NCBI GenBank assembly: GCA_902786285.1
Contig: CADABX010000012.1
Span: 31,308 to 71,121, forward strand
DNA from: Oscillospiraceae bacterium
GTDB taxonomy: Bacteria; Bacillota; Clostridia; Oscillospirales; Acutalibacteraceae
Length of the DNA: 39,814 nucleotides
Direction of reading: 5' to 3'
Both the position numbers and the translations under genes were made by a program. Shown one piece after another: positions 8,348 through 15,857 of this stretch. Under the pieces are notes generated by a model that saw only the letters and a program-made list of their open reading frames with translations, made no database searches and was not told where the DNA came from. Numbering within the stretch: position 1 is the first letter of the stretch; the number at the start of each line of letters is the position of its first letter.

Positions 8348-8792
8348 AGCGGAAAAACGGCGCCGGCGCGGGCGCACGCTGTTTCTTTTGGTTTTGCTTT
8401 TGCAGCGGATGGAGCTGGAAATCGCCTTTTCTCGCGTGCCGCTGCCGGACATGCTGTCGGCGCTGCTGGAGGAGCCGCCGTTTCGGTCGTTTGGGTTTCT
8501 TGCGGCGCTCGTCCGTGCGATGACAGCCGGCGGCAGCCTGCAAAGCGCGTGGAAAGCGGCGGCAGAAACGGTGCAGGATCTGCTGCAGCCGTGGGAGCAA
8601 ACCCATTTGCTGCAGCTCGGCAGCGTGCTCGGCACCACCGGTCTTGACGGACAAAAAAAGGCGATGGAGGAAACGCTGGCGGTTTTGCGTCCGGCGCTCG
8701 AACGGTTCCGCAGCCAGAGTAAATCCGGCGTCACGCTGTGCCGCATATGCGGGTTGTGCGTCGGGTGCGTCTTGTTTATTATGATCCTTTGA
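8289..8792 (+). CDS. spoIIIAB: Stage III sporulation protein AB
   Basis: A 167-aa protein. An N-terminal membrane anchor of Ala-rich residues is followed by a basic stretch and the SpoIIIAB-typical QRMELEIAFSRVPLP segment, with a C-terminal hydrophobic stretch (CGLCVGCVLFIMIL). SpoIIIAB resembles the GspF-type platform proteins and is needed for channel assembly. The GTG start at 8289 is chosen because AAAGGAG sits 7 nt upstream and because only this start restores the N-terminal anchor and the usual length of about 170 aa. This places the start inside spoIIIAA (59-bp overlap), so translation is probably coupled. Confidence 0.9.
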   Translation: MNWTAATAAFAVSAAAGFFEAEKRRRRGRTLFLLVLLLQRMELEIAFSRVPLPDMLSALLEEPPFRSFGFLAALVRAMTAGGSLQSAWKAAAETVQDLLQPWEQTHLLQLGSVLGTTGLDGQKKAMEETLAVLRPALERFRSQSKSGVTLCRICGLCVGCVLFIMIL

Positions 8793-8804
8793 CGGAGTTT
8801 ATCC

Positions 8805-8999
8805 ATGGAAATTGAACTGATTTTGAAAATTGCGGCGGTCGGCGTGCTCGTGTCGGTGCTCAACCAGATTTTGCAGCGGGCCGACAAGGGTGAGTATACC
8901 ACGCTGACCACGCTGATGGGCGTGATTCTGGTTTTGCTGATGGTGCTGCCGCAGATCTCCGCGCTGTTTGACGCGGTGAAAGATCTGGTGGCGTTTTGA
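8805..8999 (+). CDS. spoIIIAC: Stage III sporulation protein AC
   Basis: A 64-aa, two-helix membrane protein of the expected SpoIIIAC size. It has an N-terminal helix, a short polar loop with QRADKGEYTTL, and a second helix (GVILVLLMVL). It is a membrane component of the SpoIIIA channel in the mother cell. It starts 12 bp after spoIIIAB and its stop overlaps the TTG start of spoIIIAD. Confidence 0.93.
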   Translation: MEIELILKIAAVGVLVSVLNQILQRADKGEYTTLTTLMGVILVLLMVLPQISALFDAVKDLVAF

Positions 9000-9385
9000 G
9001 CGCCGCGGCAAAGCTCGGCGCGCTGGCGGTTACGGCGGCGATCGCGTCGGTGCTATTAAAAAGCCACCGGCCGGAGCTGGTGCTGCCGCTGCAGCTCGGC
9101 GCGGCGGCGCTGGTGCTTTCCGCCGTACTGCCGGCGGTCAAGGATGCTGTGGGACAGCTGCAGCAAGCGTTTGCCGGATTCGAGATGCCGGCTTTGCTGC
9201 TCTCGGTGCTGCTTAAGGGCGCGGCAATCTGCGCGGCAACGAGGTTTTGCGCGTCGGTTTGCAAGGACAGCGGCAACGAATCGCTGGCGTCGGCGGTTTT
9301 GTTCGGCGGAAGGGTCTGTGCGCTGCTGCCGGCGCTGCCGCTGCTGACGCAGGTGATCGGGATCGTTGCGGGGTTTGCGGCATGA
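8996..9385 (+). CDS. spoIIIAD: Stage III sporulation protein AD
   Basis: A 129-aa polytopic membrane protein, close to the usual length of SpoIIIAD, with about four hydrophobic segments and the family-like KDSGNESLASAVLFGGR stretch near 93-109. It starts with TTG at 8996, overlapping the spoIIIAC stop by four bases; no other in-frame start keeps the full first helix. It ends in an ATGA overlap with spoIIIAE. It is a structural partner of SpoIIIAC in the transenvelope channel. Confidence 0.9.
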   Translation: MSAAAKLGALAVTAAIASVLLKSHRPELVLPLQLGAAALVLSAVLPAVKDAVGQLQQAFAGFEMPALLLSVLLKGAAICAATRFCASVCKDSGNESLASAVLFGGRVCALLPALPLLTQVIGIVAGFAA

Positions 9386-10494
9386 AAAAGATCGGATTGC
9401 TTTTCGTGCTGCCGCTGCTGCTTTTATTGTTCGCGATGCCCGTTTTTGCGGCGTCGGACGCGCTGCAGGACGCGGCGGCGCAGACGGGCGAAAGCCTGTT
9501 TTCGCTTGTGGACGACGAAACAAAACAAACGCTCGAAGATTTCGGGCTGACGGACTTTTCCGCCATCAGGGTGTTCGACGTTTCGTGGAACAGCATCCGT
9601 GCGTTCTTTGCCGACACGCTGCGCCAATCGCTGCAAAAGCAAAGCCGCGGCTTTGCGCTGTCGCTGGCGGTGCTGCTGGTGCTCGTCTGTTTAAAAACGC
9701 TGATCCCGAAACCCGGCGGCGCCGGCGCGTTCGATTTGCTCTCGCTGTGCGCGGTCACGGCTTTGACGGCTTCGTCGCTGCACACCTTTGTGTCAGCGGC
9801 GGCGGCGGTGCTCAAAACGGCGGCGGTGTTTATGCAGGGCTTTATCCCGGTCTATGCGGCGCTGCTGGCGTTTTCCGGCCGGCCGGGCGCGGCGCTGAGC
9901 TATCAGACGCTGTGCTTTGCATTGGCGCAGGGGATCTCGCTCTTTGCATCCGGCTGGTGCGTGCCGCTGCTCGGACTGTTTTTCGGCCTCGGCATCTCGT
10001 TTTCGCTGAACGAAACGGTCAACACACCGGCTTTTCTGGCCGGCGTCAACAAGTTGAGCGGCGTGGTGCTGGGGCTTGTGTCCGGTGGGTTTTCGGGCGT
10101 GCTTTCGTTTCGCCAGGTGCTCGCCGGGGCGGCAGATTCCGCGGCGGGCAAAAGCGTGCGCTTTTTGCTCGGGTCGCTTGTGCCGGTGGTCGGTTCGGCG
10201 GTCGGCGACGCATATTCGGCGGTTTTGGGGAGTATAGATCTTATCAGGGGTTCGGCGATTGTGTTTGCGTTTCTGGTGCTGCTGGTGCTGCATCTGCCGG
10301 TTTTGCTGCAGCTTTTGATCGGGCGGATCGGCTGCGGGGTGCTCTCGTCGCTGGCTTCCATGCTCGGCGAAAACCGGCTTTCGGTGCTCTATTCGGTGTT
10401 TGCCTGCGGGGTGCGGCTGCTGCTGCTCTTGGTGTTTTTCGAATGCTTTTTGCTGCTGATTACAACCGGGCTGACGCTTCGGCTGCAAAGGTAG
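9382..10494 (+). CDS. spoIIIAE: Stage III sporulation protein AE
   Basis: A 370-aa membrane protein with a clear N-terminal signal sequence (MKKIGLLFVLPLLLLLF...VFAAS, cut likely after the Ala pair) and seven to eight further hydrophobic helices, as in SpoIIIAE. The ATG at 9382 overlaps the spoIIIAD stop (ATGA). An open frame continues upstream in the same phase but has no start with a ribosome-binding site. It is a core membrane subunit of the feeding-tube apparatus in the engulfing mother cell. Confidence 0.93.
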   Translation: MKKIGLLFVLPLLLLLFAMPVFAASDALQDAAAQTGESLFSLVDDETKQTLEDFGLTDFSAIRVFDVSWNSIRAFFADTLRQSLQKQSRGFALSLAVLLVLVCLKTLIPKPGGAGAFDLLSLCAVTALTASSLHTFVSAAAAVLKTAAVFMQGFIPVYAALLAFSGRPGAALSYQTLCFALAQGISLFASGWCVPLLGLFFGLGISFSLNETVNTPAFLAGVNKLSGVVLGLVSGGFSGVLSFRQVLAGAADSAAGKSVRFLLGSLVPVVGSAVGDAYSAVLGSIDLIRGSAIVFAFLVLLVLHLPVLLQLLIGRIGCGVLSSLASMLGENRLSVLYSVFACGVRLLLLLVFFECFLLLITTGLTLRLQR

Positions 10495-10502
10495 GCGGCG
10501 AT

Positions 10503-10970
10503 ATGGATACACTGCGTACCTGGGTGCTGCTGCTTTGCGGCACGGCGATTGCGTCGGCGCTGCTGGGCGCGCTGCTGCCGGAGGAGGAAAATAAGGGCGC
10601 ATTCCGCGTTTTAACGGCGATCGTGCTTTTATTTGCGCTGGTGCAGCCGCTGCAGCACATACGAAACGCGGACGCATGGCCGGGCAGCGCGCTGACGGTT
10701 TCGCTGCCGGACGAACAGGCGCTGGCGGACAAGGCCGCCGACGCGAAGCTGCTCGCCGCCAACCGGACGATTGAAACCGCGATCACGCAGGTGCTGCGCG
10801 ACGCGGGATACCCGGACGTTTCGGTCCGGGTGGACTGCGCGTTGATTGACGACAAAATCGCGCCGCAGCGCATCACTGTGCGCGGCACAATCCAAGCGGA
10901 CACCCTGCGGGCACTTTTGCGGCCCTATCTGACTGCGCACACTTCCTTGTTGCTTTTGACGGAGGACTGA
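10503..10970 (+). CDS. spoIIIAF: Stage III sporulation protein AF
   Basis: A 155-aa protein with two N-terminal membrane helices (about 5-25 and 35-50) followed by a soluble domain of the ring-building type shared by SpoIIIAF-AH (VTVRVDCALI-like strands). It begins at ATG 10503, 8 bp after spoIIIAE, with AAGGTAGG upstream, and ends 1 bp before spoIIIAG. The open frame runs far upstream of 10503 only because the overlapping spoIIIAE sequence lacks stops in this phase. Confidence 0.9.
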   Translation: MDTLRTWVLLLCGTAIASALLGALLPEEENKGAFRVLTAIVLLFALVQPLQHIRNADAWPGSALTVSLPDEQALADKAADAKLLAANRTIETAITQVLRDAGYPDVSVRVDCALIDDKIAPQRITVRGTIQADTLRALLRPYLTAHTSLLLLTED

Positions 10971-10971
10971 G

Positions 10972-11493
10972 ATGGGAAAGGAACGGTGGAAACAAACTGC
11001 CCTGCAGATCAAAGCTGCGCTGCTGCAGGACAAAAAGAAGCTGGCGCTGCTGCTGGGCGCGGCGGCGCTGCTGGGCGCGCTGCTGCTGACAAGCGGCGAA
11101 AAGGCGGCCAAACAGCCGCCGCAGACGGATGAAGTGCAGACGGATCTGCTGCTCAAGCAGCAGGAGCTGTGTGCGCTGCTGGGCGCGATCCGCGGCGTCG
11201 GGCAGGTCCGGCTCATGCTTTCCTTTGAAAGCGACGGTGAAACGGTCTATGCCCGCAACACCGACAGCGCGCAGGACGATTCCGACAGCCGGAAGGAAAA
11301 AAGCAGCGTGGTGATTGTGAAAAACGGCCAGAATGAAACCGGCCTTGTTTTGCGCCGAAAAACGCCGAAGGTATCCGGCGCGGCCGTTGTCTGCGAGGGC
11401 GGCGGCGACCCGGTGGTACGCGCCTTTGTTGTTGAAACGCTCAGCGCACTGCTGGGCATCAAATCCAATCATATCAGCGTCATGCCGATGTAG
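10972..11493 (+). CDS. spoIIIAG: Stage III sporulation protein AG
   Basis: A 173-aa, single-pass membrane protein. A basic N-terminus precedes a helix at about 23-42 (LALLLGAAALLGALLL), then an extracytoplasmic ring-building domain with the SpoIIIAG-typical IRGVGQVRLMLSFES and AAVVCEGGGDPVVR strands. SpoIIIAG forms the large oligomeric ring of the channel in the intermembrane space. It is shorter than the B. subtilis protein (about 229 aa), mainly in the linker. Confidence 0.93.
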   Translation: MGKERWKQTALQIKAALLQDKKKLALLLGAAALLGALLLTSGEKAAKQPPQTDEVQTDLLLKQQELCALLGAIRGVGQVRLMLSFESDGETVYARNTDSAQDDSDSRKEKSSVVIVKNGQNETGLVLRRKTPKVSGAAVVCEGGGDPVVRAFVVETLSALLGIKSNHISVMPM

Positions 11494-11515
11494 CGGCGAC
11501 GAAGGAGGACTTATT

Positions 11516-12106
11516 ATGGCACACAAAAAACGACAGATTCTGGCGGCGTCGCTGGCCGTTGCGCTGGCGATGGCGGTGGCGGTCAACTGGTATTACACCA
11601 AAGCAAAGCCCGACGCGGGCACACCCGACGGCGAAAGTCAGCTTGAGGTGCAGGGCGATCTGGGCGATTCCATGCTCGTTGCCGGCACCACCGACGGGGA
11701 AACGGAAAACGCGGACGCCATTGAGACGGCGGCAAAGGCGAAGCAGTATTTTTCCGACGCCAAGCTGCGCCAGTCGCAATATCGCGACGAAGTGAAGGAC
11801 GAGATCGAAGCGCTGATGGAAAGCGACAAGATGGACGACGCGGGCAAGCAGAAGCTGTTGTCCATGCTCTCCGATTTCGACACACGCCAGAAGCAGCAGA
11901 CCGACTGCGAAGCGCTGATCAAGGCGAAGCTCGGCGGCGAATGTGTGGTTGTCATCAGCGAGGGTACGGCGCAGGTCGTGGTGGAGCCTGGCGCGGTCAA
12001 CGAAAACACGTCGCTGCAGATTGCGGAGATCGTTGCCAAAGCCGCAAAGATTACGGCGGACAATCTGACGATCATCGAGGCGAAAGAAAGTAACGCGCAA
12101 AGATGA
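11516..12106 (+). CDS. spoIIIAH: Stage III sporulation protein AH
   Basis: A 196-aa, single-pass protein with an N-terminal helix at about 8-25, a charged coiled-coil linker rich in Lys/Asp/Glu (about 75-125) and a C-terminal YscJ/FliF-like ring domain (ECVVVISEGTAQVVVE, then IVAKAAKITADNLTII). SpoIIIAH faces the intermembrane space and partners forespore SpoIIQ. The ATG at 11516 has GAAGGAGG 7 nt upstream. It is the last gene of the operon; no strong terminator follows. The accB-accC genes often found after it are absent here. Confidence 0.93.
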   Translation: MAHKKRQILAASLAVALAMAVAVNWYYTKAKPDAGTPDGESQLEVQGDLGDSMLVAGTTDGETENADAIETAAKAKQYFSDAKLRQSQYRDEVKDEIEALMESDKMDDAGKQKLLSMLSDFDTRQKQQTDCEALIKAKLGGECVVVISEGTAQVVVEPGAVNENTSLQIAEIVAKAAKITADNLTIIEAKESNAQR

Positions 12107-12125
12107 AAAATAAAAGCAAAAAGAG

Positions 12126-12154
12126 TTGTTATTATGCAAAAAATGTGTTATAAT
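12126..12154 (+). promoter_or_regulatory. Sigma-A promoter of the nusB operon
   Basis: -35 TTGTTA (12126-12131), a 17-nt spacer and -10 TATAAT (12149-12154). The predicted start near 12161 leaves a leader of about 43 nt before nusB. It uncouples the housekeeping genes from the sporulation operon upstream. Confidence 0.85.
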
Positions 12155-12203
12155 ACTAAAGCTTATGTAAAAAAATGCAACGCGAAGGAAAGGGCAGGAT
12201 CGT

Positions 12204-12602
12204 ATGAAACGACACGAAGCGAGAGAGGTCGCCTTCATCATCATCTTTGAAAAGAGCTTTCAGGACGAAACGCCGCTCGACGAAATCATTGACAGCGCGG
12301 CGGAATCCGAGTTTTTTGAGGTCAACCGTTTTGTGACACGTACCGTCCGGGACGTGTTTGACAATCTGCCGAAGATCGACGAGACGATCGAACAATATCT
12401 CGTCGGCTGGTCCCACGCGCGCATTTCGCGTGTGGCGCGGGCGATCTTGCGGCTGGGCGTGTATGAGATCCTTTATTCCGATGTGCCCGACGGCGTGGCG
12501 ATCAACGAGGCGGTGGAAATCACCAAGAAGTATTCCGAGCAAAAGGAAGCGTCCTATATCAACGGCGTGCTCGGCTCCGTGGCGCGTGCCAAGGAAGCAT
12601 GA
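12204..12602 (+). CDS. nusB: Transcription antitermination protein NusB
   Basis: A 132-aa all-alpha protein, full length for NusB. It opens with KRHEAREVAFIIIFEKSF and contains ISRVARAILRLGVYEI and PDGVAINEAVEITKKYS, the most conserved parts of the family. NusB binds boxA RNA with NusE (S10) and prevents premature termination in rRNA operons. It is the first gene after the promoter at 12126-12154 and ends in an ATGA overlap with the TsaD-like gene. Its position between spoIIIA and xseA is the usual Firmicutes order. Confidence 0.95.
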   Translation: MKRHEAREVAFIIIFEKSFQDETPLDEIIDSAAESEFFEVNRFVTRTVRDVFDNLPKIDETIEQYLVGWSHARISRVARAILRLGVYEILYSDVPDGVAINEAVEITKKYSEQKEASYINGVLGSVARAKEA

Positions 12603-13531
12603 GCATGTTCCTCGGTTTTGACACCAGCAACTACACGACATCGGCGGCGCTGTTTGATCCGGACACGATGACAGTCCGGCAGCAAAAAAAGCTGCTGCCC
12701 GTCCCGGCGGGCGCTCGGGGTATGCGGCAAAGCGAATGTGTGTTTCACCACACGGTGCAGCTGCCGCCGCTTGCGGATACGCTGCTTTGCAACAAGACGG
12801 CGATCGCAGCCGTTTGTGCGTCCGACCGGCCGCGCATGCAGGAGGGCTCCTATATGCCGTGCTTTCTGGTCGGCGCGGGAACAGGGCAGATCACTGCCAA
12901 AGCGCTCGGCGTGCCGTTTTACCGCACGTCGCACCAGCACGGCCACATCGCCGCGGCGGCGTTCGGCGCGGGAAAGCTCGATCTGCTGGGCGCACCGTTC
13001 TATGCGTTCCACGTCTCCGGCGGTACCACGGAAGCTGTTTTGGTGCAGCCGGACAGGGATGAGATCTTTTCCTGCACGCTGGTGGCGCAATCGCTCGACC
13101 TCAAAGCGGGGCAGGCGATCGACCGCACGGGCGTGATGCTCGGCCTGCAGTTTCCCTGCGGCGCACGGCTGGAACAGCTGGCGGCAAAGAGCGAGCGCAC
13201 CTTCCGTATCCGTCCCACGCTCAAAGACGGCAGCCCGAGCCTTTCCGGGATCGAAAACCGGTGCAAAAAAATGCTCGATCAGGGTGAGCCGCCCGAAGAT
13301 ATTGCAAAGTTCTGCCTCGAATCCGTGGCGATTTCGCTCGAAAAAATGACCGAAGCGCTGCTTGAAAATAAAAAACTGCCGCTGCTTTATGCCGGCGGCG
13401 TGATGTCCAATACCATGATCCGCGAACGCTTTACCGAGCGTTTCGGCGCCCTCTTTGCGCCGCCCGCGCTGTCGAGTGACAACGCCGCGGGCACGGCGAT
13501 CATCGGATTTTTAAAACACGAACGGGAGTGA
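12599..13531 (+). CDS. TsaD/Kae1-like paralogue (peptidase M22 family)
   Basis: A 310-aa ASKHA-fold protein of the TsaD (YgjD/Kae1) superfamily. It keeps the metal-ligand pair His112-X3-His116 (SHQHGH), the HVSGGTTE nucleotide loop (138-145), an AGGVMSN motif and Asp294 in SSDNAAG. It is shorter and more divergent than true TsaD, and its N-terminus GFDTSNYTTSAAL replaces the usual GIETSCDETS. True TsaD makes t6A37 in tRNA with TsaB/E; a second, divergent copy in clostridia is commonly annotated as an O-sialoglycoprotein endopeptidase without a proven role. Here it overlaps nusB (ATGA) and precedes xseA by 4 bp, near the place often held by folD. The function is unknown. It could be the only TsaD if none lies elsewhere, but that looks less likely. 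Confidence 0.8.
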   Translation: MSMFLGFDTSNYTTSAALFDPDTMTVRQQKKLLPVPAGARGMRQSECVFHHTVQLPPLADTLLCNKTAIAAVCASDRPRMQEGSYMPCFLVGAGTGQITAKALGVPFYRTSHQHGHIAAAAFGAGKLDLLGAPFYAFHVSGGTTEAVLVQPDRDEIFSCTLVAQSLDLKAGQAIDRTGVMLGLQFPCGARLEQLAAKSERTFRIRPTLKDGSPSLSGIENRCKKMLDQGEPPEDIAKFCLESVAISLEKMTEALLENKKLPLLYAGGVMSNTMIRERFTERFGALFAPPALSSDNAAGTAIIGFLKHERE

Positions 13532-13535
13532 ACCC

Positions 13536-14756
13536 ATGTCGTCAGTTTTGACCGTTTCCCAGATCAACACCTACTTAAAAGCCGTGCTGGACGGCGATGA
13601 CAATTTACAGCATATTTTCGTGTGCGGCGAGATTTCCAACTTCACAAATCACTACCGCACCGGACATTTCTATTTTACGCTCAAGGACGAAAAAGCCGCC
13701 ATCAAGGCGGTCATGTTCCGCTCCGCGGCGCAGCGGCTGCGCTTTTTGCCCGAAAACGGGATGCGCGTCATCATCCGCGGCTCCGTTTCCCTGTTTGAAC
13801 GCGACGGCGTGTATCAGCTTTATTGCGACGATATGCAGCCCGACGGCGCGGGCGATCTGAGCGTGGCGTTTGAGCAGCGCAAGAAAAAGCTTGAAGAAAT
13901 GGGACTGTTCGACCCGCTCCACAAAAAGCCGATTCCGTCTTTGCCGTCGCGCATCGGCGTGATCACGTCGCCCACGGGCGCTGCGGTGCACGACATTCTC
14001 AATGTGCTCGAGCGGCGATTTCCGTTTGCGGCAATCGTCTTTTGCGGCGTGCAGGTGCAGGGAGAATCGGCGGCGCCCCAGATCGCCGAAGCGATCGCGC
14101 GGTTCAACGAGCTGCAGGCGGCGGACGTGCTGATCGTCGGCCGCGGCGGCGGCTCGATCGAAGACCTTTGGGCGTTCAACGAAGAGATCGTCGCCCACGC
14201 CATCTATAACAGCCATATCCCCGTGATCTCCGCGGTGGGACACGAAACCGATTTTACCATCGCCGACTTTGTGGCGGACCTGCGCGCGCCGACGCCCTCG
14301 GCCGCGGCGGAGCTGGCGTCGCCCGACACGCGCGAGCTGCTGTTTCAGCTTGACACGATGCTCGACCGGCTGACGGAACGCGTGCTCGATAAACACCAAA
14401 ACAAAGCCCTGCGGCTCGAAGCGATGCTTCACCGGCTGCAGCAGCAAAGCCCCGAAAGACGGCTGCAGTTGTTGGAAACAAAGCTGCAGCAGCAAACGGA
14501 AAAGCTGATCTCCGGCGGACAAGCCATGCTGCGCCCCTATGCGGACGCGCTGGGCACGCTGGCGCAAAAGCTGGAAATGACAAGCCCGCTGCGCACGCTT
14601 GCACGCGGCTATGTGTTGGCGCAGGACGAAAACGGCCTGTTGGTGCGCAATGCCGCCAAGGTGCAGAAAGGGCAGACGCTGGCTTTGCGTTTTGCCGACG
14701 GCAGCGTGCTTTGCCGCGCCGAAGAAGTGACACTCCCTGAAGGAAAGGATGCATAA
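13536..14756 (+). CDS. xseA: Exodeoxyribonuclease VII large subunit
   Basis: A 406-aa protein. The N-terminal OB-fold (about 5-100) contains CGEISNFTNHYRTGHFYF. The catalytic domain contains RIGVITSPTGAAVHDIL, GRGGGSIEDLWAFNEE and GHETDFTIADFVADLRAPTP, all signature blocks of XseA. A long coiled-coil region (about 265-345) follows, where small subunits bind, and then a short beta C-terminus. With XseB it degrades single-stranded DNA in both directions. It is slightly short of the E. coli enzyme (456 aa), as usual in Firmicutes. The gene lies 4 bp from both neighbours in the nusB-tlyA operon. Confidence 0.96.
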   Translation: MSSVLTVSQINTYLKAVLDGDDNLQHIFVCGEISNFTNHYRTGHFYFTLKDEKAAIKAVMFRSAAQRLRFLPENGMRVIIRGSVSLFERDGVYQLYCDDMQPDGAGDLSVAFEQRKKKLEEMGLFDPLHKKPIPSLPSRIGVITSPTGAAVHDILNVLERRFPFAAIVFCGVQVQGESAAPQIAEAIARFNELQAADVLIVGRGGGSIEDLWAFNEEIVAHAIYNSHIPVISAVGHETDFTIADFVADLRAPTPSAAAELASPDTRELLFQLDTMLDRLTERVLDKHQNKALRLEAMLHRLQQQSPERRLQLLETKLQQQTEKLISGGQAMLRPYADALGTLAQKLEMTSPLRTLARGYVLAQDENGLLVRNAAKVQKGQTLALRFADGSVLCRAEEVTLPEGKDA

Positions 14757-14760
14757 CATC

Positions 14761-14976
14761 ATGGAACAATATACCCTTGACACCGCCATGCTGCGGCTGC
14801 AGGAGATTACCGAAACGCTGGAAAAAAACGAGTGCGACCTCGAAATGTCGATGAAGCTGTATGAGGAGGGCGTGCACCTCGTTTCGTTTTGCAGCAAGGC
14901 GCTGAATGATTGCAAGCAGCGCATCATCGAGCTGGGCGAGCTCGGCGCCGGAGATGAAGGCCATGACACGTTTTGA
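14761..14976 (+). CDS. xseB: Exodeoxyribonuclease VII small subunit
   Basis: A 71-aa helical protein with the XseB pattern: LRLQEITETLEKNECDLE, then a second helix MKLYEEGVHLVSFCSKAL and a polar C-terminal helix. It binds the coiled coil of XseA. Two in-frame starts are possible: 14749 (75 aa, overlapping the end of xseA) and 14761. The second fits the usual N-terminus better, the first has the closer AAGGA. The gene overlaps ispA by 14 bp. Confidence 0.92.
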   Translation: MEQYTLDTAMLRLQEITETLEKNECDLEMSMKLYEEGVHLVSFCSKALNDCKQRIIELGELGAGDEGHDTF

Positions 14977-15841
14977 CGCCTATCTCAGTCAGATCAACGC
15001 CCGGCTGGCGGCGCTTTTGCCCGTGTGCGATTACGATGCGCCGCAGGTGTGCGACGCGATGCGCTACAGCGTAGAGGGCGGCGGCAAACGGATCCGTCCG
15101 GTGCTGATGCTGGAAAGCTGCCGGCTGTGCGGCGGCGATCCGGCGGACGCGCTCGATTTTGCCTGTGCGCTCGAAATGATCCACACCTATTCTCTTATCC
15201 ACGACGATCTGCCGTGTATGGACGACGACGACATGCGCCGGGGCAAACCGGCGTGCCATATCGCGTTTGGAGAGGCGACGGCGGTGCTTGCCGGTGACGC
15301 GCTTTTGACCGAGGCGTTTCACGCGGCGGCGGCGTCTGCGTTCGCAAAAAAGCACCCCGACCGTGCAGTGGAAGCGATCGCGCTTCTGGCGTCGCTGGCG
15401 GGAGCAAACGGCATGGTCGGCGGACAGGCGATCGATCTGCAAAGCGAAGACAAAACAATCTCTCTGTCGCGGCTGCGGCTGATGGACAAGCTGAAAACCG
15501 GCGCGCTGATGAAGGCCGCGTGCAAAGTCGGCGCCGTTCTGGCCGGCGCAACCAAGGCGCAACTAGACGCGCTCGAACGCTATGCCGACAATCTCGGTCA
15601 GGCGTTTCAGATCACGGACGACATTTTAGATGTGACGAGCGACAGCGAAACGCTGGGCAAGCCCGTGGGCTCCGACGCCGAACAGAACAAATCGACCTAT
15701 GTGTCGCTGCTCGGGCTCGAGGCAGCAAAAGAAAAAGCGACCGAATGCACCGCGCAGGCGCTTTGGGCGCTGGCGGTTTTTGGCGATGACGCGGCCTTTT
15801 TGCGCCAGATTGCCGAACGGCTGCTGACAAGAACTACATAA
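14963..15841 (+). CDS. ispA: Farnesyl/geranylgeranyl diphosphate synthase (polyprenyl synthetase)
   Basis: A 292-aa trans-prenyltransferase. The first Asp-rich motif is DDLPCMDDDDMRRGKP and the second is DDILDVTSD. GGKRIRP and GGQAIDL are also present. It condenses IPP with DMAPP/GPP to give C15 (possibly C20) diphosphates for undecaprenyl and quinone precursors. The first motif has the DDXXXXD spacing with two extra residues typical of bacterial FPP synthases. The start at 14963 lies within the end of xseB; an in-frame ATG at 14954 would add three residues but has no properly spaced ribosome-binding site. It is followed by dxs, linking precursor and chain-length steps of the MEP pathway. Confidence 0.93.
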   Translation: MTRFDAYLSQINARLAALLPVCDYDAPQVCDAMRYSVEGGGKRIRPVLMLESCRLCGGDPADALDFACALEMIHTYSLIHDDLPCMDDDDMRRGKPACHIAFGEATAVLAGDALLTEAFHAAAASAFAKKHPDRAVEAIALLASLAGANGMVGGQAIDLQSEDKTISLSRLRLMDKLKTGALMKAACKVGAVLAGATKAQLDALERYADNLGQAFQITDDILDVTSDSETLGKPVGSDAEQNKSTYVSLLGLEAAKEKATECTAQALWALAVFGDDAAFLRQIAERLLTRTT

Positions 15842-15857
15842 ATCGGATGGATGCTAC

